From assembly GCF_001425825.1 (NCBI RefSeq), contig NZ_LMDM01000013.1:51811-115810 (forward strand): DNA of 64,000 nucleotides, read 5' to 3'. The notes under the pieces were generated by a model. The model was given only the letters and a program-made list of their open reading frames with translations. It did not search any database and had not been told where the DNA came from. This stretch comes from Rhizobacter sp. Root1238. Its GTDB lineage: Bacteria > Pseudomonadota > Gammaproteobacteria > Burkholderiales > Burkholderiaceae_C. Shown piece after piece: positions 49,020 through 61,552 of the stretch (within the stretch, counting starts at the first letter, position 1; each line of letters begins with the position of its first letter). The translations under genes and the position numbers were made by a program.

Positions 49020-49607
49020 ATGACGAACAAAGGCAAGATCCTCGTCGTCGATGACGACCGCCTCGTGCTCGCGACGCTGTCGCACGGGCTCGCGCAGGCC
49101 GGCTACGACATCATCGACGCCGACAACGGCGACGACGCGATCCTGCTGGCGCGCGAACACCGCCCCGATCTCGCGCTGCTCGACATCCGCATGGAAGGCA
49201 AGAGCGGCTTCGACGTGGCCGTCTACCTGCGCGACTACTGCCAGATGCCGTTCATGTTCCTGTCGGCCTTTTCCGACGACGACACCGTCGCGCAGGTCGG
49301 CGCGCTGGGCGCGGTGGCCTACCTCGTGAAGCCGCTCGACATTCGCCAGATCGTGCCGGCGGTCGAAGCGGCCTTCGCGCAGATCGAGCGGCGCGACGGC
49401 GAGCCCGCACCGCTGGCCGGCACGCTCGCGCACGAGGCGCTGGCCCAGCCGGTGGCGATGGCGGTCGGCGTGCTGATGCACCGCTACTCGCTGTCGCGCG
49501 GGCAGGCGCTGGAGCGGCTGCAGCGGCTGGCGGCGAGCGAAGGCCAGCCGCTTGCGCAGCAGGCGGAGCGATTGCTTCAGGCCGTGGAGCTGTTGTCGGC
49601 CGGGTGA
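49020..49607 (+). CDS. ANTAR-type response regulator, PdtaR/NasT-like
   Basis: This 195-residue protein has a receiver domain in residues 5-125 with the acidic pair in VVDDDR, phosphoacceptor D55 (LLDIRM) and the VKPLDI lysine. A C-terminal ANTAR domain (PVAMAVGVLMHRYSLSRGQA) follows; it binds paired RNA hairpins to prevent transcription termination. The likely kinase is the HisKA_2 protein at 42062, now 3.7 kb away across the inserted ankyrin-EndoU gene. The gene's 3' end overlaps a convergent ORF by 31 bases. Confidence 0.9.
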   Translation: MTNKGKILVVDDDRLVLATLSHGLAQAGYDIIDADNGDDAILLAREHRPDLALLDIRMEGKSGFDVAVYLRDYCQMPFMFLSAFSDDDTVAQVGALGAVAYLVKPLDIRQIVPAVEAAFAQIERRDGEPAPLAGTLAHEALAQPVAMAVGVLMHRYSLSRGQALERLQRLAASEGQPLAQQAERLLQAVELLSAG

Positions 49608-50755
49608 CCCGCGGCCGTGACGCGGGGATCCGATCCGTTCGCCGTGCCGCGGCTGTTCCGCAGCCGCTGCAGCAATGACGCCCGGGCGGCGGGCGGCAGT
49701 GGGTGTTGTGCGACCGCGTCGGCGACCGACTGCTGCACCCAGAGCGGATCCAGCGCCTCGTTCCAACGCTTGAATTGCCTGAGGACGGCCACCTCCACCA
49801 GGCGCGCGTCGGCGATGTCGTCGAGCACAGGAGACGCGAAGGCTGTCGAGTACGTGCGCTGGATCAGCGCCCAGCCGACCCGGCGTGCGCAGACCGGCGG
49901 CGAGGCGAAGCCGATCAGCAGCCGGCACTTGCCCTCGGTGCACAGGTCGTCGCGCTCGAGGATGAAATACAGCACCGACATCACGATGCCGGCAACCCCT
50001 TGCGCGCCGAGGTCGGCCGTCCACAGCGGGGTGCGGTCGTGCCGTGTCCGGGCGAAGAGCAGCTTCTCGAGCGTCGTCGCCCAGCAGAGCGGAAGCATCC
50101 GCGGCAGCAACAGCACCAGGTCGAGGAACAACGGCGCAGTGTCCTCGTGAGCGAGCAGCCGATGCACCAGCGCGCGTCCCGCCTTCGGACGCAGGCAACA
50201 CGTCAGCGAATCGATGCGGACACTCTGCATCAGCTCGATCAGGGCCGTCCGGCAGGCCCCGATGTCGCGACGCGTCAACAGCAGTTCGAACGCCGTGCGG
50301 CTCGAATGGATGTCCGGCGGCATGGTGAAGAGCAGCACGGCGTTCAGGCCGTCGTAGAGGGACGAGGATTCCGCACCGCGCAGGTGGCCAAGCGCGGCGA
50401 CGATCGTGTCGATCAGCGCGTCGGCATCGCACGGCGTGCGGCCGATGAGGTGGAGCGATTGCACCATCAGCGCGCGCTTGGCGTCGAAAGGCAACGTCGA
50501 CATGAAGATCGCCTTCATCAGCGTGTCGACAGTGTCGCGATGGGATGCCGCACGGGACAGGACGGGGTGTCCGTCGGCATCGCGGGTGTGCAACAGGCGC
50601 GTCAGTCGGGCCTGCTTGCGCGGCATCGCCGTGGCGCTGTCGATGGTTTCCCGGAACCGGGCGACCAGATCGCCGACCTGGATCGACCCGCCGTCGAGTC
50701 GCGGCGGTGTGTGCGGGTGGAGGTGGCGGCGGGTGGCGAGTGGAGAAGCGCGCAT
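49577..50755 (-). CDS. repeat protein related to the ankyrin-EndoU protein
   Basis: This 392-residue helical protein has no signal peptide. The segment LLFARTRHDRTPLWTADLGA closely matches LLARTRHGRTALHCCSLRN of the ankyrin-EndoU protein, and DADGHPVLSRAASHRDTVDT looks like another ankyrin unit. The N terminus (MRASPLATRRHLHPHTPPRL) is basic and Ser/Pro-rich. The frame is open to 50803, but I prefer the ATG at 50755 because a candidate promoter covers the upstream part. It has no toxin domain. I infer a paralogue of the larger protein without its effector end. Confidence 0.6.
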   Translation of the reverse strand: MRASPLATRRHLHPHTPPRLDGGSIQVGDLVARFRETIDSATAMPRKQARLTRLLHTRDADGHPVLSRAASHRDTVDTLMKAIFMSTLPFDAKRALMVQSLHLIGRTPCDADALIDTIVAALGHLRGAESSSLYDGLNAVLLFTMPPDIHSSRTAFELLLTRRDIGACRTALIELMQSVRIDSLTCCLRPKAGRALVHRLLAHEDTAPLFLDLVLLLPRMLPLCWATTLEKLLFARTRHDRTPLWTADLGAQGVAGIVMSVLYFILERDDLCTEGKCRLLIGFASPPVCARRVGWALIQRTYSTAFASPVLDDIADARLVEVAVLRQFKRWNEALDPLWVQQSVADAVAQHPLPPAARASLLQRLRNSRGTANGSDPRVTAAGHPADNSSTA

Positions 50756-50783
50756 GACGGATTGAAAGGTGGACAGATCACGT

Positions 50784-50811
50784 TCTGTGATCGCCGCCTC
50801 CAAATCGTTCC
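50784..50811 (-). promoter_or_regulatory. hrp-box-like element upstream of the small repeat protein
   Basis: GGAACG, 15 bases, TCACAGA on the minus strand fits GGAACC-N15/16-CCACNNA at five of six bases in the first half and four of five fixed bases in the second. It lies in the 72-base gap after the sensor kinase gene and ends 28 bases before the ATG. Confidence 0.4.
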
Positions 50812-50827
50812 CTCGATGCGGTGCCGC

Positions 50828-52336
50828 CTAGGGCAGCCAGAACTGGAAGCGGGCGCCGCGATCCACCTCGCCTTCGGCCCAGATGTCGCCGCCGTGCCGG
50901 CGGATGATCCTGCGCACCGACGCCAGCCCGACGCCGGTGCCCTGGAAATCGTTCGCGCTGTGCAGCCGCTGGAACACGCCGAACAGCCGGTCGGCGAAGC
51001 GCATGTCGAAGCCGGCGCCGTTGTCGCGCACCGTGAAGGCCGGCCGGCCCTCGTGCACGCCGGCCTCGAACCAGATGTGCGCGTCGCGGCGCTTCGAGGT
51101 GTATTTCCACGCGTTGCCCAGCAGGTTCTCGAGCGCCACGCGCAGCAGCGTCGCGTCGCCCTGCGCATGCAGGCCGGGCTCGATGTCGACCTTCACATTG
51201 CGCTGCGGCGACTCGCGCCGCAGGTCGTCGACGATGTAGCCCACCAGTTGCGACAGGTTGATCGGCTGGCGCGCCAGCGGCCGCGCCGACAGCTGCGACA
51301 GCGCCAGCAGCGAATCGATCATGCTGCTCATGCGCGCGGCGGCGCCCAGCACCCGGTCGAGGTGGTCGTTGCCGATGCGGTCGAGCAGGCGGCCGTAGTC
51401 CTCCTTGACGATCTTCGTGAAGCCCTCGACGACGCGGATCGGCGCGCGCAGGTCGTGCGACACCGTGTAGCTGAACGACTCCTGCTCGTCGGCCGCGGTT
51501 CCTGCGGCTGCGGCGGTCGCCGCGGCCGCCGCCGCGTGGCGGTGGAAGATCAGCAGCAGCTCGGCACCGGCACGCGGCAGCGCCGGCAACAGGCGGTGCA
51601 CCTGCAGCTCCCAGCCCTCGGCGCTGCCGCTGGCCGCATCGGCATGCAGCGACGGCGAGATCGCCTGCTCGGCCAGTGGCCGCAGCCCGGCCGGCAGCCG
51701 CTGCAGCAGCTCGGGCCACGGCGGCAGCGCGCTGGGGTCGGCGATGTGCAGCCAGCGTTCGGCCGCCGCGTTGGTTTCGTACAGCACGCCCAACTGGCCC
51801 GGCGGCGGCGGCGCGATCCGCAGCACCGGGTCGGCGAGCGCCTGCAGCAGTTCGCCGAGGCGCTGGTCGCCCGGGTCGGTCAGCTCGCGGGCCGTGCCGA
51901 CGTAGCCGGCGAAGCGGCCCTGCGCGTCGAGCAGCGGCTCGCCGCGCAGCGACCAGGGGTGGCGCACGCCGGCCGATCCGGCGCGCCACAGCGCGGTCGC
52001 GCTGAGCGGCGCATGCTGGTCCATCGCGGTGCGCAGCGAGCGCACCAGCGTGTCGCTGGCCTGGAAGTGCTGCCACAGCGGCGGCGCGTCGTCGGCACCG
52101 GCCCAGTCGGCCAGCGCCGCGCCGCGCGGCGGGCGCCACTGCACGACCCGGTGCTGCACGTCGCTGCGCCACTGCCAGCAGTCGAGCGATTGCGCAACGG
52201 CCTGGCGCTCGGCCCGCTCGTGCTGCAGCGCCTGCTCGGCGCGGCGCAGCTGCCGTCTCGACCGGGCCGCCCAGGCGCCGGTCGCGAGGGCCGCCAGCAG
52301 CAGCAGTCCGGCTGGCAGCACGGTCTCGAGATTCAT
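50828..52336 (-). CDS. membrane-anchored sensor histidine kinase
   Basis: This 502-residue protein has a membrane helix at residues 7-24, a PAS-like sensor part and a HisKA domain with SYTVSHDLRAPIR (phosphoacceptor near residue 294). The ATPase domain carries ENLLGNAWKYTSK, DNGAGFDMRFADRLF and GTGVGLASVRRI. The SHDLRAP form is seen in phytochrome-like and Bph-related kinases. It is divergent from the hybrid kinase, with no cognate regulator directly beside it. Confidence 0.87.
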   Translation of the reverse strand: MNLETVLPAGLLLLAALATGAWAARSRRQLRRAEQALQHERAERQAVAQSLDCWQWRSDVQHRVVQWRPPRGAALADWAGADDAPPLWQHFQASDTLVRSLRTAMDQHAPLSATALWRAGSAGVRHPWSLRGEPLLDAQGRFAGYVGTARELTDPGDQRLGELLQALADPVLRIAPPPPGQLGVLYETNAAAERWLHIADPSALPPWPELLQRLPAGLRPLAEQAISPSLHADAASGSAEGWELQVHRLLPALPRAGAELLLIFHRHAAAAAATAAAAGTAADEQESFSYTVSHDLRAPIRVVEGFTKIVKEDYGRLLDRIGNDHLDRVLGAAARMSSMIDSLLALSQLSARPLARQPINLSQLVGYIVDDLRRESPQRNVKVDIEPGLHAQGDATLLRVALENLLGNAWKYTSKRRDAHIWFEAGVHEGRPAFTVRDNGAGFDMRFADRLFGVFQRLHSANDFQGTGVGLASVRRIIRRHGGDIWAEGEVDRGARFQFWLP

Positions 52337-52444
52337 CCGATCGATTGTAAGGAGTGGTTGCGCCGTGACATTGTGGGGGCCGACCCGGTTTCCAATGTGT
52401 CGGATGCCTCAAGTCGGCTGGAGCGGCACCGAAAGTGCTGCGAA

Positions 52445-52468
52445 GACCCCCGCTCCCTGGGCGGGGTC
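52445..52468. other. GC-rich hairpin between two divergent kinase genes
   Basis: GACCCCCGC and GCGGGGTC pair around TCCCTGG with one bulged base. It lies 52-76 bases before the hybrid kinase start. It may be an attenuator or another interspersed repeat; no T run follows directly. Confidence 0.35.
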
Positions 52469-52520
52469 CCCATTGGTGGGCCCACAAGGCTGTGCATTTT
52501 TTCCGGAAGTACGTTGACCC

Positions 52521-55967
<3,447 letters not shown>

Positions 55968-55971
55968 CTCG

Positions 55972-58230
55972 ATGAGCTCAAGCGCGCCGCTGACGGACGA
56001 CGATCTGCTCGGCCAGCCGCGCGTGCTGCTGGTCGACGACGACGAGGTCAACCTGCTGCTCACCGCGATTGCGCTGCGCGAGCGCGGTTTCGCGATCACT
56101 GAGGCCACCAGCGGCGAGCGGGCGATCCAGATCCTGGCCGACTGGTCGCCCGACGTGGTGGTGCTCGATGCGCTGATGCCCGGCCTCGACGGCTTCGAGA
56201 CCTGCCGCGAGCTGCGCGCGCTGCCCGGCTTCGAATCGATGCCGGTGCTGATGCTGACCGGGCTGGACGACGACGCGTCGATCACCCGCGCCTACGAGGT
56301 CGGCGCCACCGATTTCTTCGTCAAGTCGACGCACTGGAGCCTGCTGGCCGGCCGCTTGCGCTACCTGCTGCGCTCGTCGCGCACCCGCCAGGAACTGGAG
56401 CGCAGCAAGTCGAAGCTCGCGCGCGCGCAGGACCTCGCGCGCATGGGCAGCTTCGACTGGCACCGCGGCCACGGCAACCCGCTGTTCTCGGTCGAGGGGC
56501 TGCGGGTGTTCGGCCTCGGCCCGGGCGACACGCCGAGCATGCGGGCGCTGCTGCGCATGGTGCCGAACGAAGACCGCAACGGTTTCGTGACCATCCTGAA
56601 CGAGGTGATCCGCCACAGTTCGGTGCTGGCGACCGACATCCCGGTCACGCTGCCCGATGCCCGCCAGCGCATCATCCACGTCGAGGCCGAGCCCGAGTTC
56701 AACGAGCACGGCAACCTGTCGGGCTACACCGGCATCGTCCAGGACGTGACCGACCGGCGCATGGCCGAGGACAAGATCCGCCACCTGGCCAACTTCGACG
56801 CGCTGACCGGGCTGCCGAACCGCCGCCAGCTGATCTGGCGCACCGAGCGCGCGCTCGAGCATGCGCGCCGGCTGAACCACCCGGTCGGGCTGCTGCTGAT
56901 CGACCTCGACCGCTTCAAGGTCATCAACGACACGCTGGGCCATGGCGCCGGCGACGAACTGCTGATGGAGGTGTCGCGCCGGCTGCGCTCGTGCGTGCGC
57001 CACTCCGACCAGGTGATGGAGAGCGCCGTCGAGTCGATGGGCTCGCGCTCGCACCGCACGCTCGAGGCCGTCGGCCGGCTGGGCGGCGACGAATTCGTCG
57101 CGCTGCTGCCCGAGGTGTCCGACGAGACCGATGCCGAGCGGGTCGCCGCGCGCGTGCTCGACGTGATGCGCGAGCCGATCTTCGTCGGCGGCCAGGAGTG
57201 CTTCGTGACCGCGAGCGTCGGCATCGCGATGTTCCCGCGCGATGGGCAGTCGGTGGCCGACCTGATGCGCAACTCCGACGTCGCGATGTATTCGGTCAAG
57301 GCGCAGGGCCGCAATGCCGCGCTGCTGTACCGGCCGGCGCTGGCCGGCAAGGGTCGCGAGAAGCTCGAACTCGAAAGCGCGCTGCACAAGGCCATCGAGC
57401 GCAACGAGCTGGTGCTGCACTACCAGCCGAAGGTCGACGTGCGCGGCGCGCGCATGGTGGGGGCCGAGGCGCTGATGCGCTGGCAGCGCGGCGGCACGCT
57501 GGTGCCGCCGGGCGACTTCATCCCGCTGGCCGAGGAAACCGGCCTGATCATCCCGCTCAGCGAGTGGGCGATCCGCGAGGCGGCGCGCCAGGCCCGGATC
57601 TGGCAGGACAGCTTCGGCTTCGCCGACTCGATCGCGGTGAACCTGCCGAACCGGCTGTTCGAGCGCACCGACCTGGTCGAGCACATCCACCAGGCCGTCA
57701 CCGCGTACGGCGTGCCGCACCATGCGATCGAGCTCGAGATCACCGAGACGGGCCTGATGAAAGACCTGCAGAACGTCATCCCGACGCTGCACCGGCTCAA
57801 CGAGATCGGCGTCGAGATCTCGATCGACGACTTCGGCACCGGCTACTCGTCGCTCGCCTACCTGACCACGCTGCCGATCAGCGAACTGAAGATCGACCGT
57901 TCGTTCGTGCGCGACCTCGGCATGACGCCGCAGAGCTCGGCGGTGGTCACCGCGATCATCGCGCTGGCCCGCTCGCTGGGCCTGCGCGTGGTGGCCGAAG
58001 GCGTCGAGAACATGCGCCAGATGGAAGTGCTGCACCGGCTGGGCTGCGGCATGATGCAGGGCTTCCTGTTCAGCAAGGCGCTCGCGCCCGAGGCGCTCGA
58101 CCAGTGGCTGCAGCAGACGGTGCTGCCGCGCAAGGCGCCGTGGATCGTCGATGCCGATGACGGCGACGAGCTGACCGACTCGATCCGCGCGAGCCTGGAG
58201 CCGCGGCCGAGCCGCTACACCCCCAAATGA
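55972..58230 (+). CDS. receiver-PAS-GGDEF-EAL c-di-GMP regulator
   Basis: This 752-residue protein has a receiver at residues 15-135 (LLVDDDEVN, VVLDALMPGLDG), a PAS/PAC part to 270, a GGDEF domain with intact GGDEF (residues 371-375) and an EAL domain with EAL at 499-501, DDFGTGYSSLAYL and KIDRSFV. Both c-di-GMP-making and -cleaving sites look intact. About 22 residues are inserted just before the GGDEF strand (HSDQVMESAVESMGSRSHRT), separating the RxxD inhibitory site from it. It is in an operon with the hybrid kinase. Confidence 0.92.
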   Translation: MSSSAPLTDDDLLGQPRVLLVDDDEVNLLLTAIALRERGFAITEATSGERAIQILADWSPDVVVLDALMPGLDGFETCRELRALPGFESMPVLMLTGLDDDASITRAYEVGATDFFVKSTHWSLLAGRLRYLLRSSRTRQELERSKSKLARAQDLARMGSFDWHRGHGNPLFSVEGLRVFGLGPGDTPSMRALLRMVPNEDRNGFVTILNEVIRHSSVLATDIPVTLPDARQRIIHVEAEPEFNEHGNLSGYTGIVQDVTDRRMAEDKIRHLANFDALTGLPNRRQLIWRTERALEHARRLNHPVGLLLIDLDRFKVINDTLGHGAGDELLMEVSRRLRSCVRHSDQVMESAVESMGSRSHRTLEAVGRLGGDEFVALLPEVSDETDAERVAARVLDVMREPIFVGGQECFVTASVGIAMFPRDGQSVADLMRNSDVAMYSVKAQGRNAALLYRPALAGKGREKLELESALHKAIERNELVLHYQPKVDVRGARMVGAEALMRWQRGGTLVPPGDFIPLAEETGLIIPLSEWAIREAARQARIWQDSFGFADSIAVNLPNRLFERTDLVEHIHQAVTAYGVPHHAIELEITETGLMKDLQNVIPTLHRLNEIGVEISIDDFGTGYSSLAYLTTLPISELKIDRSFVRDLGMTPQSSAVVTAIIALARSLGLRVVAEGVENMRQMEVLHRLGCGMMQGFLFSKALAPEALDQWLQQTVLPRKAPWIVDADDGDELTDSIRASLEPRPSRYTPK

Positions 58231-58285
58231 CCGGGCACGCGTTCCGTGCCGCTCCCTGCCGTTTCCCATTTCCCTGACCTGATCG

Positions 58286-59980
58286 ATGGACACCAAACCC
58301 TTGGCGCCGCAGACGCCTGCCGTGCTGGCCAAGGCCGCGCTGCGCCGGCTCGTGGTCGACAAGCTGGAACCGACGCCCGAGAACTACGCGCGTGCCTACC
58401 AGCTCGAATCCGGCATCCAGCCGACCTCGGCGCGTGCGCAGGCTGCCACGACGCCGCCGTCGGTCGCCGACAACGCCACCCAGGCGGCTGCGCTGGCCGC
58501 GCTGATCGAGCGCATCGCCCGCGGCATCGAGCGCGGCGGGCGCAACTGGACCGCGGCGCGCAAGAAGGAAAGCCTGCAGCGCGTGCTGTCCAGCAGCCGC
58601 AGCGACCTGCAGCGCCTGCAGCAGCGGCTCGGGCAGCTGGTGGGCAGCTGGGAGAGCGACACGCTCGACGACATGGTCGACGCCGACGACAGCCTGACGC
58701 ACCCGGCGCCGCTCGATGCGCTGCCGCTGCCTGCGGCGTCGGCGATGTCGTCGGGCGAGCCCACGGCTGCCGATGCCGACACGGCTTTCCCGCTGTGGCG
58801 CCGCGTCGCCGACGGCCTGAGCGGCACCGTGCAGCTTGCGCTGCCGCCGCCGCCGGCGCCGAGCGCCGACCTGTCGCGCCAGCTGGCCGAGCTGCTGGCG
58901 CGTCTTGAAGAGCCGAGCCCGACACCGCTGCAGGCCGACGAGTTCGACGCGCTGTGCGACCGCGCGCGTCGCATGCTGCAGCACCGCCACCACTTCGTCG
59001 ATCAGCTGAGCGGGCTGTGCCAGGAGCTCACCGCGAGCCTGGCCGAACTGGCCGAGGACGACAGCTGGGCGCGCGGTCAGGTCGATGCGATGAAGCTGCA
59101 GATCGACAGCGGGCTGACCGCGCGCAGCGTGCGCTCGGTCAGCGAGCTGCTGGGCCACACCCGCGAGCGCCAGCAGCAGCTGCGCGAAGACCGGGCGCGT
59201 GCCCGCGATGCGCTGAAGCTGCTGATCAACCGCATGCTCAGCGAGCTGGGCGAACTGGGCCAGCACACCGGCCGTTTCCACGAAAGCGTCGGCCGCTATG
59301 CCGACACCATCGAGAAGGCCGATTCGCTCGAGAGCCTGGCCGGCGTTGTGCGCGAGATGGTCGAAGAGAGCCGCACCGTGCAGTCGCTGGTCAGCCAGGC
59401 GCAGGGCCGGCTCGAGTCGGAGCATGCGAAGGCGGTCGGGCTGTCCGAGCGGGTGGCCGAACTGGAGGGCGAGCTGCGCCGCCTGTCGGAAGAGGTGTCG
59501 ACCGACCAGCTGACGCAGATCGCCAACCGGCGCGGGCTGATGCAGGCCTTCGATGCCGAACGGGCGCGCATGGAACGCGGCCAGACCGAGCTGTCGATCG
59601 GCCTGCTGGACGTCGACAACTTCAAGCGCCTGAACGACGAGCTGGGCCATGCGGCTGGCGACACCGCGCTGAAGTCGCTGGCCGAGGTGGTCAGCAAGGC
59701 GTTGCGGCCGACCGACCTGGTCGCGCGCTACGGCGGCGAGGAGTTCGTCGTGCTGCTGCCCGACACCCCGGTGCAGGAAGGCGAGCAGATCCTGACGCGT
59801 TTGCAGCGCTCGCTGAGCGGCGGGCTGTTCATGCACGAGGAGCGGCAGGTGTTCGTCACGTTCTCGGCCGGCGTCACGCTGTACCGCCAGGGCGAGCCGA
59901 TCGAAGCTGCGCTCGAACGAGCTGACGAAGCGCTCTACGAGGCGAAGCGAACCGGTAAGAACCGGACGTGTGTCGGATAA
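58286..59980 (+). CDS. diguanylate cyclase with long helical N terminus
   Basis: This 564-residue cytoplasmic protein has an N-terminal ~390 residues that are Ala/Leu/Gln-rich and largely coiled coil, with no recognised sensor. The GGDEF domain has GGEEF at residues 483-487 and the inhibitory RPTD site at 474-477, exactly five residues before it, so it should be active and feedback-inhibited. It lies 55 bases after the EAL gene. Its position before the exopolysaccharide genes suggests a role in matrix control. Confidence 0.9.
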   Translation: MDTKPLAPQTPAVLAKAALRRLVVDKLEPTPENYARAYQLESGIQPTSARAQAATTPPSVADNATQAAALAALIERIARGIERGGRNWTAARKKESLQRVLSSSRSDLQRLQQRLGQLVGSWESDTLDDMVDADDSLTHPAPLDALPLPAASAMSSGEPTAADADTAFPLWRRVADGLSGTVQLALPPPPAPSADLSRQLAELLARLEEPSPTPLQADEFDALCDRARRMLQHRHHFVDQLSGLCQELTASLAELAEDDSWARGQVDAMKLQIDSGLTARSVRSVSELLGHTRERQQQLREDRARARDALKLLINRMLSELGELGQHTGRFHESVGRYADTIEKADSLESLAGVVREMVEESRTVQSLVSQAQGRLESEHAKAVGLSERVAELEGELRRLSEEVSTDQLTQIANRRGLMQAFDAERARMERGQTELSIGLLDVDNFKRLNDELGHAAGDTALKSLAEVVSKALRPTDLVARYGGEEFVVLLPDTPVQEGEQILTRLQRSLSGGLFMHEERQVFVTFSAGVTLYRQGEPIEAALERADEALYEAKRTGKNRTCVG

Positions 59981-60105
59981 AAGCCTGTCGAATCTACCGA
60001 TCGCCTGTGTCCAACCGTGACGGCCGCCGGTCTTTCTGACAAGCAGGCGCCGGTGTTCACCCTCTGGCGCTGCGAGAGAAATTCAGTTACAGCGGCGTGC
60101 CACGT

Positions 60106-60120
60106 TGGCACGTCTCCTGC
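60106..60120 (+). promoter_or_regulatory. sigma-54 promoter upstream of the sugar transferase
   Basis: TGGCACG, four bases, CTGC matches the sigma-54 consensus TGGCACG-N4-TTGC at 10 of 11 fixed positions, with the essential GG and GC kept. It would start a transcript near 60132, just before the gene at 60158. An RpoN activator is expected to bind further upstream. Confidence 0.7.
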
Positions 60121-60157
60121 GTGAGGGACTCCGTGAAACTTTCAACGGGCCCTTTCC

Positions 60158-61552
60158 ATGTTCGAAGAACGCAGCCATAGGCAGTTGTTCCTCGGTGCGC
60201 CGCCATCCGTCACGTCCTTCATCGCCGCGGTGATGGAGCCGTTGTTGACGGTGCTCTGCTATCTCGGCGTCAGCAGCGTGTTCGACGAGCCGGTCGAGCG
60301 GCCGGCGCTGACGCTGTGCATGCTGGTGCTGGTGCTCAGCTTCCCCGGCGTCAACCGCTTCAAGGACCGCAGCCTCAACGCGGCGATCGACATCCTCAGT
60401 GCATGGATCGCGCTGCTCGGCATCCTGGTGCTGTGCGGTTACGCGACCGACAGCCTGAAGTTCTTCGAATGGCGGGTGCTGGCCTGGTGGGCCGGGCTGA
60501 CGCCGGTCGTGCAGTGGCTTGCCGTGCGACTGGGCAAGGAAATGATGCGCCGCCTGGCCTTGCGGCCGGAGTACCGCCGCACTGCGGTGGTGGTGGGCGC
60601 CGGGCCGCTGGGTGCGAAGGTGCTGGAGTCGCTGAAGGCACGGCGCTCGTTCGGTCAGGACTTCGTCGGCTTCTTCGAGGACCGCTCGCCCGACCGGCTG
60701 CACCCCGATGCCCGCGAGCACGTGAAGGGCCGCTTCGAGGACCTGGCCGACTGGGTTCGCCGCCACGGCGTGCGCGATGTCTACATCACGCTGCCGCTGA
60801 CCTCGCAGCCGCGCATCGTCAACCTGCTGGCGTCGCTGCAGGACACGACCGCGTCGGTCTACTACGCGCCCGACGTGTTCGGCGTCAGCGTGATCCAGGG
60901 GCGCCTGCAGGACATGGCCGGCGTGCCGGTGGTGAGCCTGCTGGAGTCGCCGTTCACCGGCACCAACGACCTGGTGAAGCGCTTCAGCGACATCGTGATC
61001 GCGTCGCTGATCCTGCTGCTGATCTCGCCGGTGATGGCGGCGCTCGCGATCGGCGTGAAGATGAGTTCGCCGGGGCCGGTGATCTTCCGCCAGAAGCGCA
61101 ACGGGCTCGATGGCGAAGAGATCGAGGTCTACAAGTTCCGTTCGATGACGACGCAGGACAACGGCGCGGTGGTCAAGCAGGCGACGCGCGGCGATGCGCG
61201 CATCACGCCGTTCGGCGCGTTCATCCGCAAGACCTCGCTCGACGAGTTGCCGCAGCTGATCAACGTGCTGCAGGGCCGCATGAGCATCGTCGGGCCGCGC
61301 CCGCACGCGGTGGCGCACAACGAGCAGTACCGCAAGATGATCCAGGCCTACATGGTGCGCCACAAGGTGCGCCCGGGCATCACCGGCTGGGCGCAGGTGA
61401 ACGGCTTCCGCGGCGAGACCGACACGCTGGACAAGATGGCCGCGCGCGTCGAGTACGACCTCGAATACCTGCGCAACTGGTCGCTCGGGCTCGACCTGAT
61501 GATCATCGTGCGGACCGTGCGGCTGGTGCTGTTCGATCGCAACGCCTATTGA
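60158..61552 (+). CDS. undecaprenyl-phosphate sugar phosphotransferase (WcaJ/EpsB type)
   Basis: This 464-residue membrane protein has four N-terminal helices, a Rossmann-like cytoplasmic part (VVVGAGPLGAKVLESL), a further helix near residue 285 and the bacterial sugar transferase domain (GPVIFRQKRNGLDG, EVYKFRSMTT, KTSLDELPQLINVL, GPRPHAVAHNEQYR). It attaches the first sugar phosphate, usually glucose or galactose, to undecaprenyl phosphate and so starts an exopolysaccharide repeat unit. The sigma-54 site upstream and EpsL downstream support an EPS role. Confidence 0.92.
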   Translation: MFEERSHRQLFLGAPPSVTSFIAAVMEPLLTVLCYLGVSSVFDEPVERPALTLCMLVLVLSFPGVNRFKDRSLNAAIDILSAWIALLGILVLCGYATDSLKFFEWRVLAWWAGLTPVVQWLAVRLGKEMMRRLALRPEYRRTAVVVGAGPLGAKVLESLKARRSFGQDFVGFFEDRSPDRLHPDAREHVKGRFEDLADWVRRHGVRDVYITLPLTSQPRIVNLLASLQDTTASVYYAPDVFGVSVIQGRLQDMAGVPVVSLLESPFTGTNDLVKRFSDIVIASLILLLISPVMAALAIGVKMSSPGPVIFRQKRNGLDGEEIEVYKFRSMTTQDNGAVVKQATRGDARITPFGAFIRKTSLDELPQLINVLQGRMSIVGPRPHAVAHNEQYRKMIQAYMVRHKVRPGITGWAQVNGFRGETDTLDKMAARVEYDLEYLRNWSLGLDLMIIVRTVRLVLFDRNAY

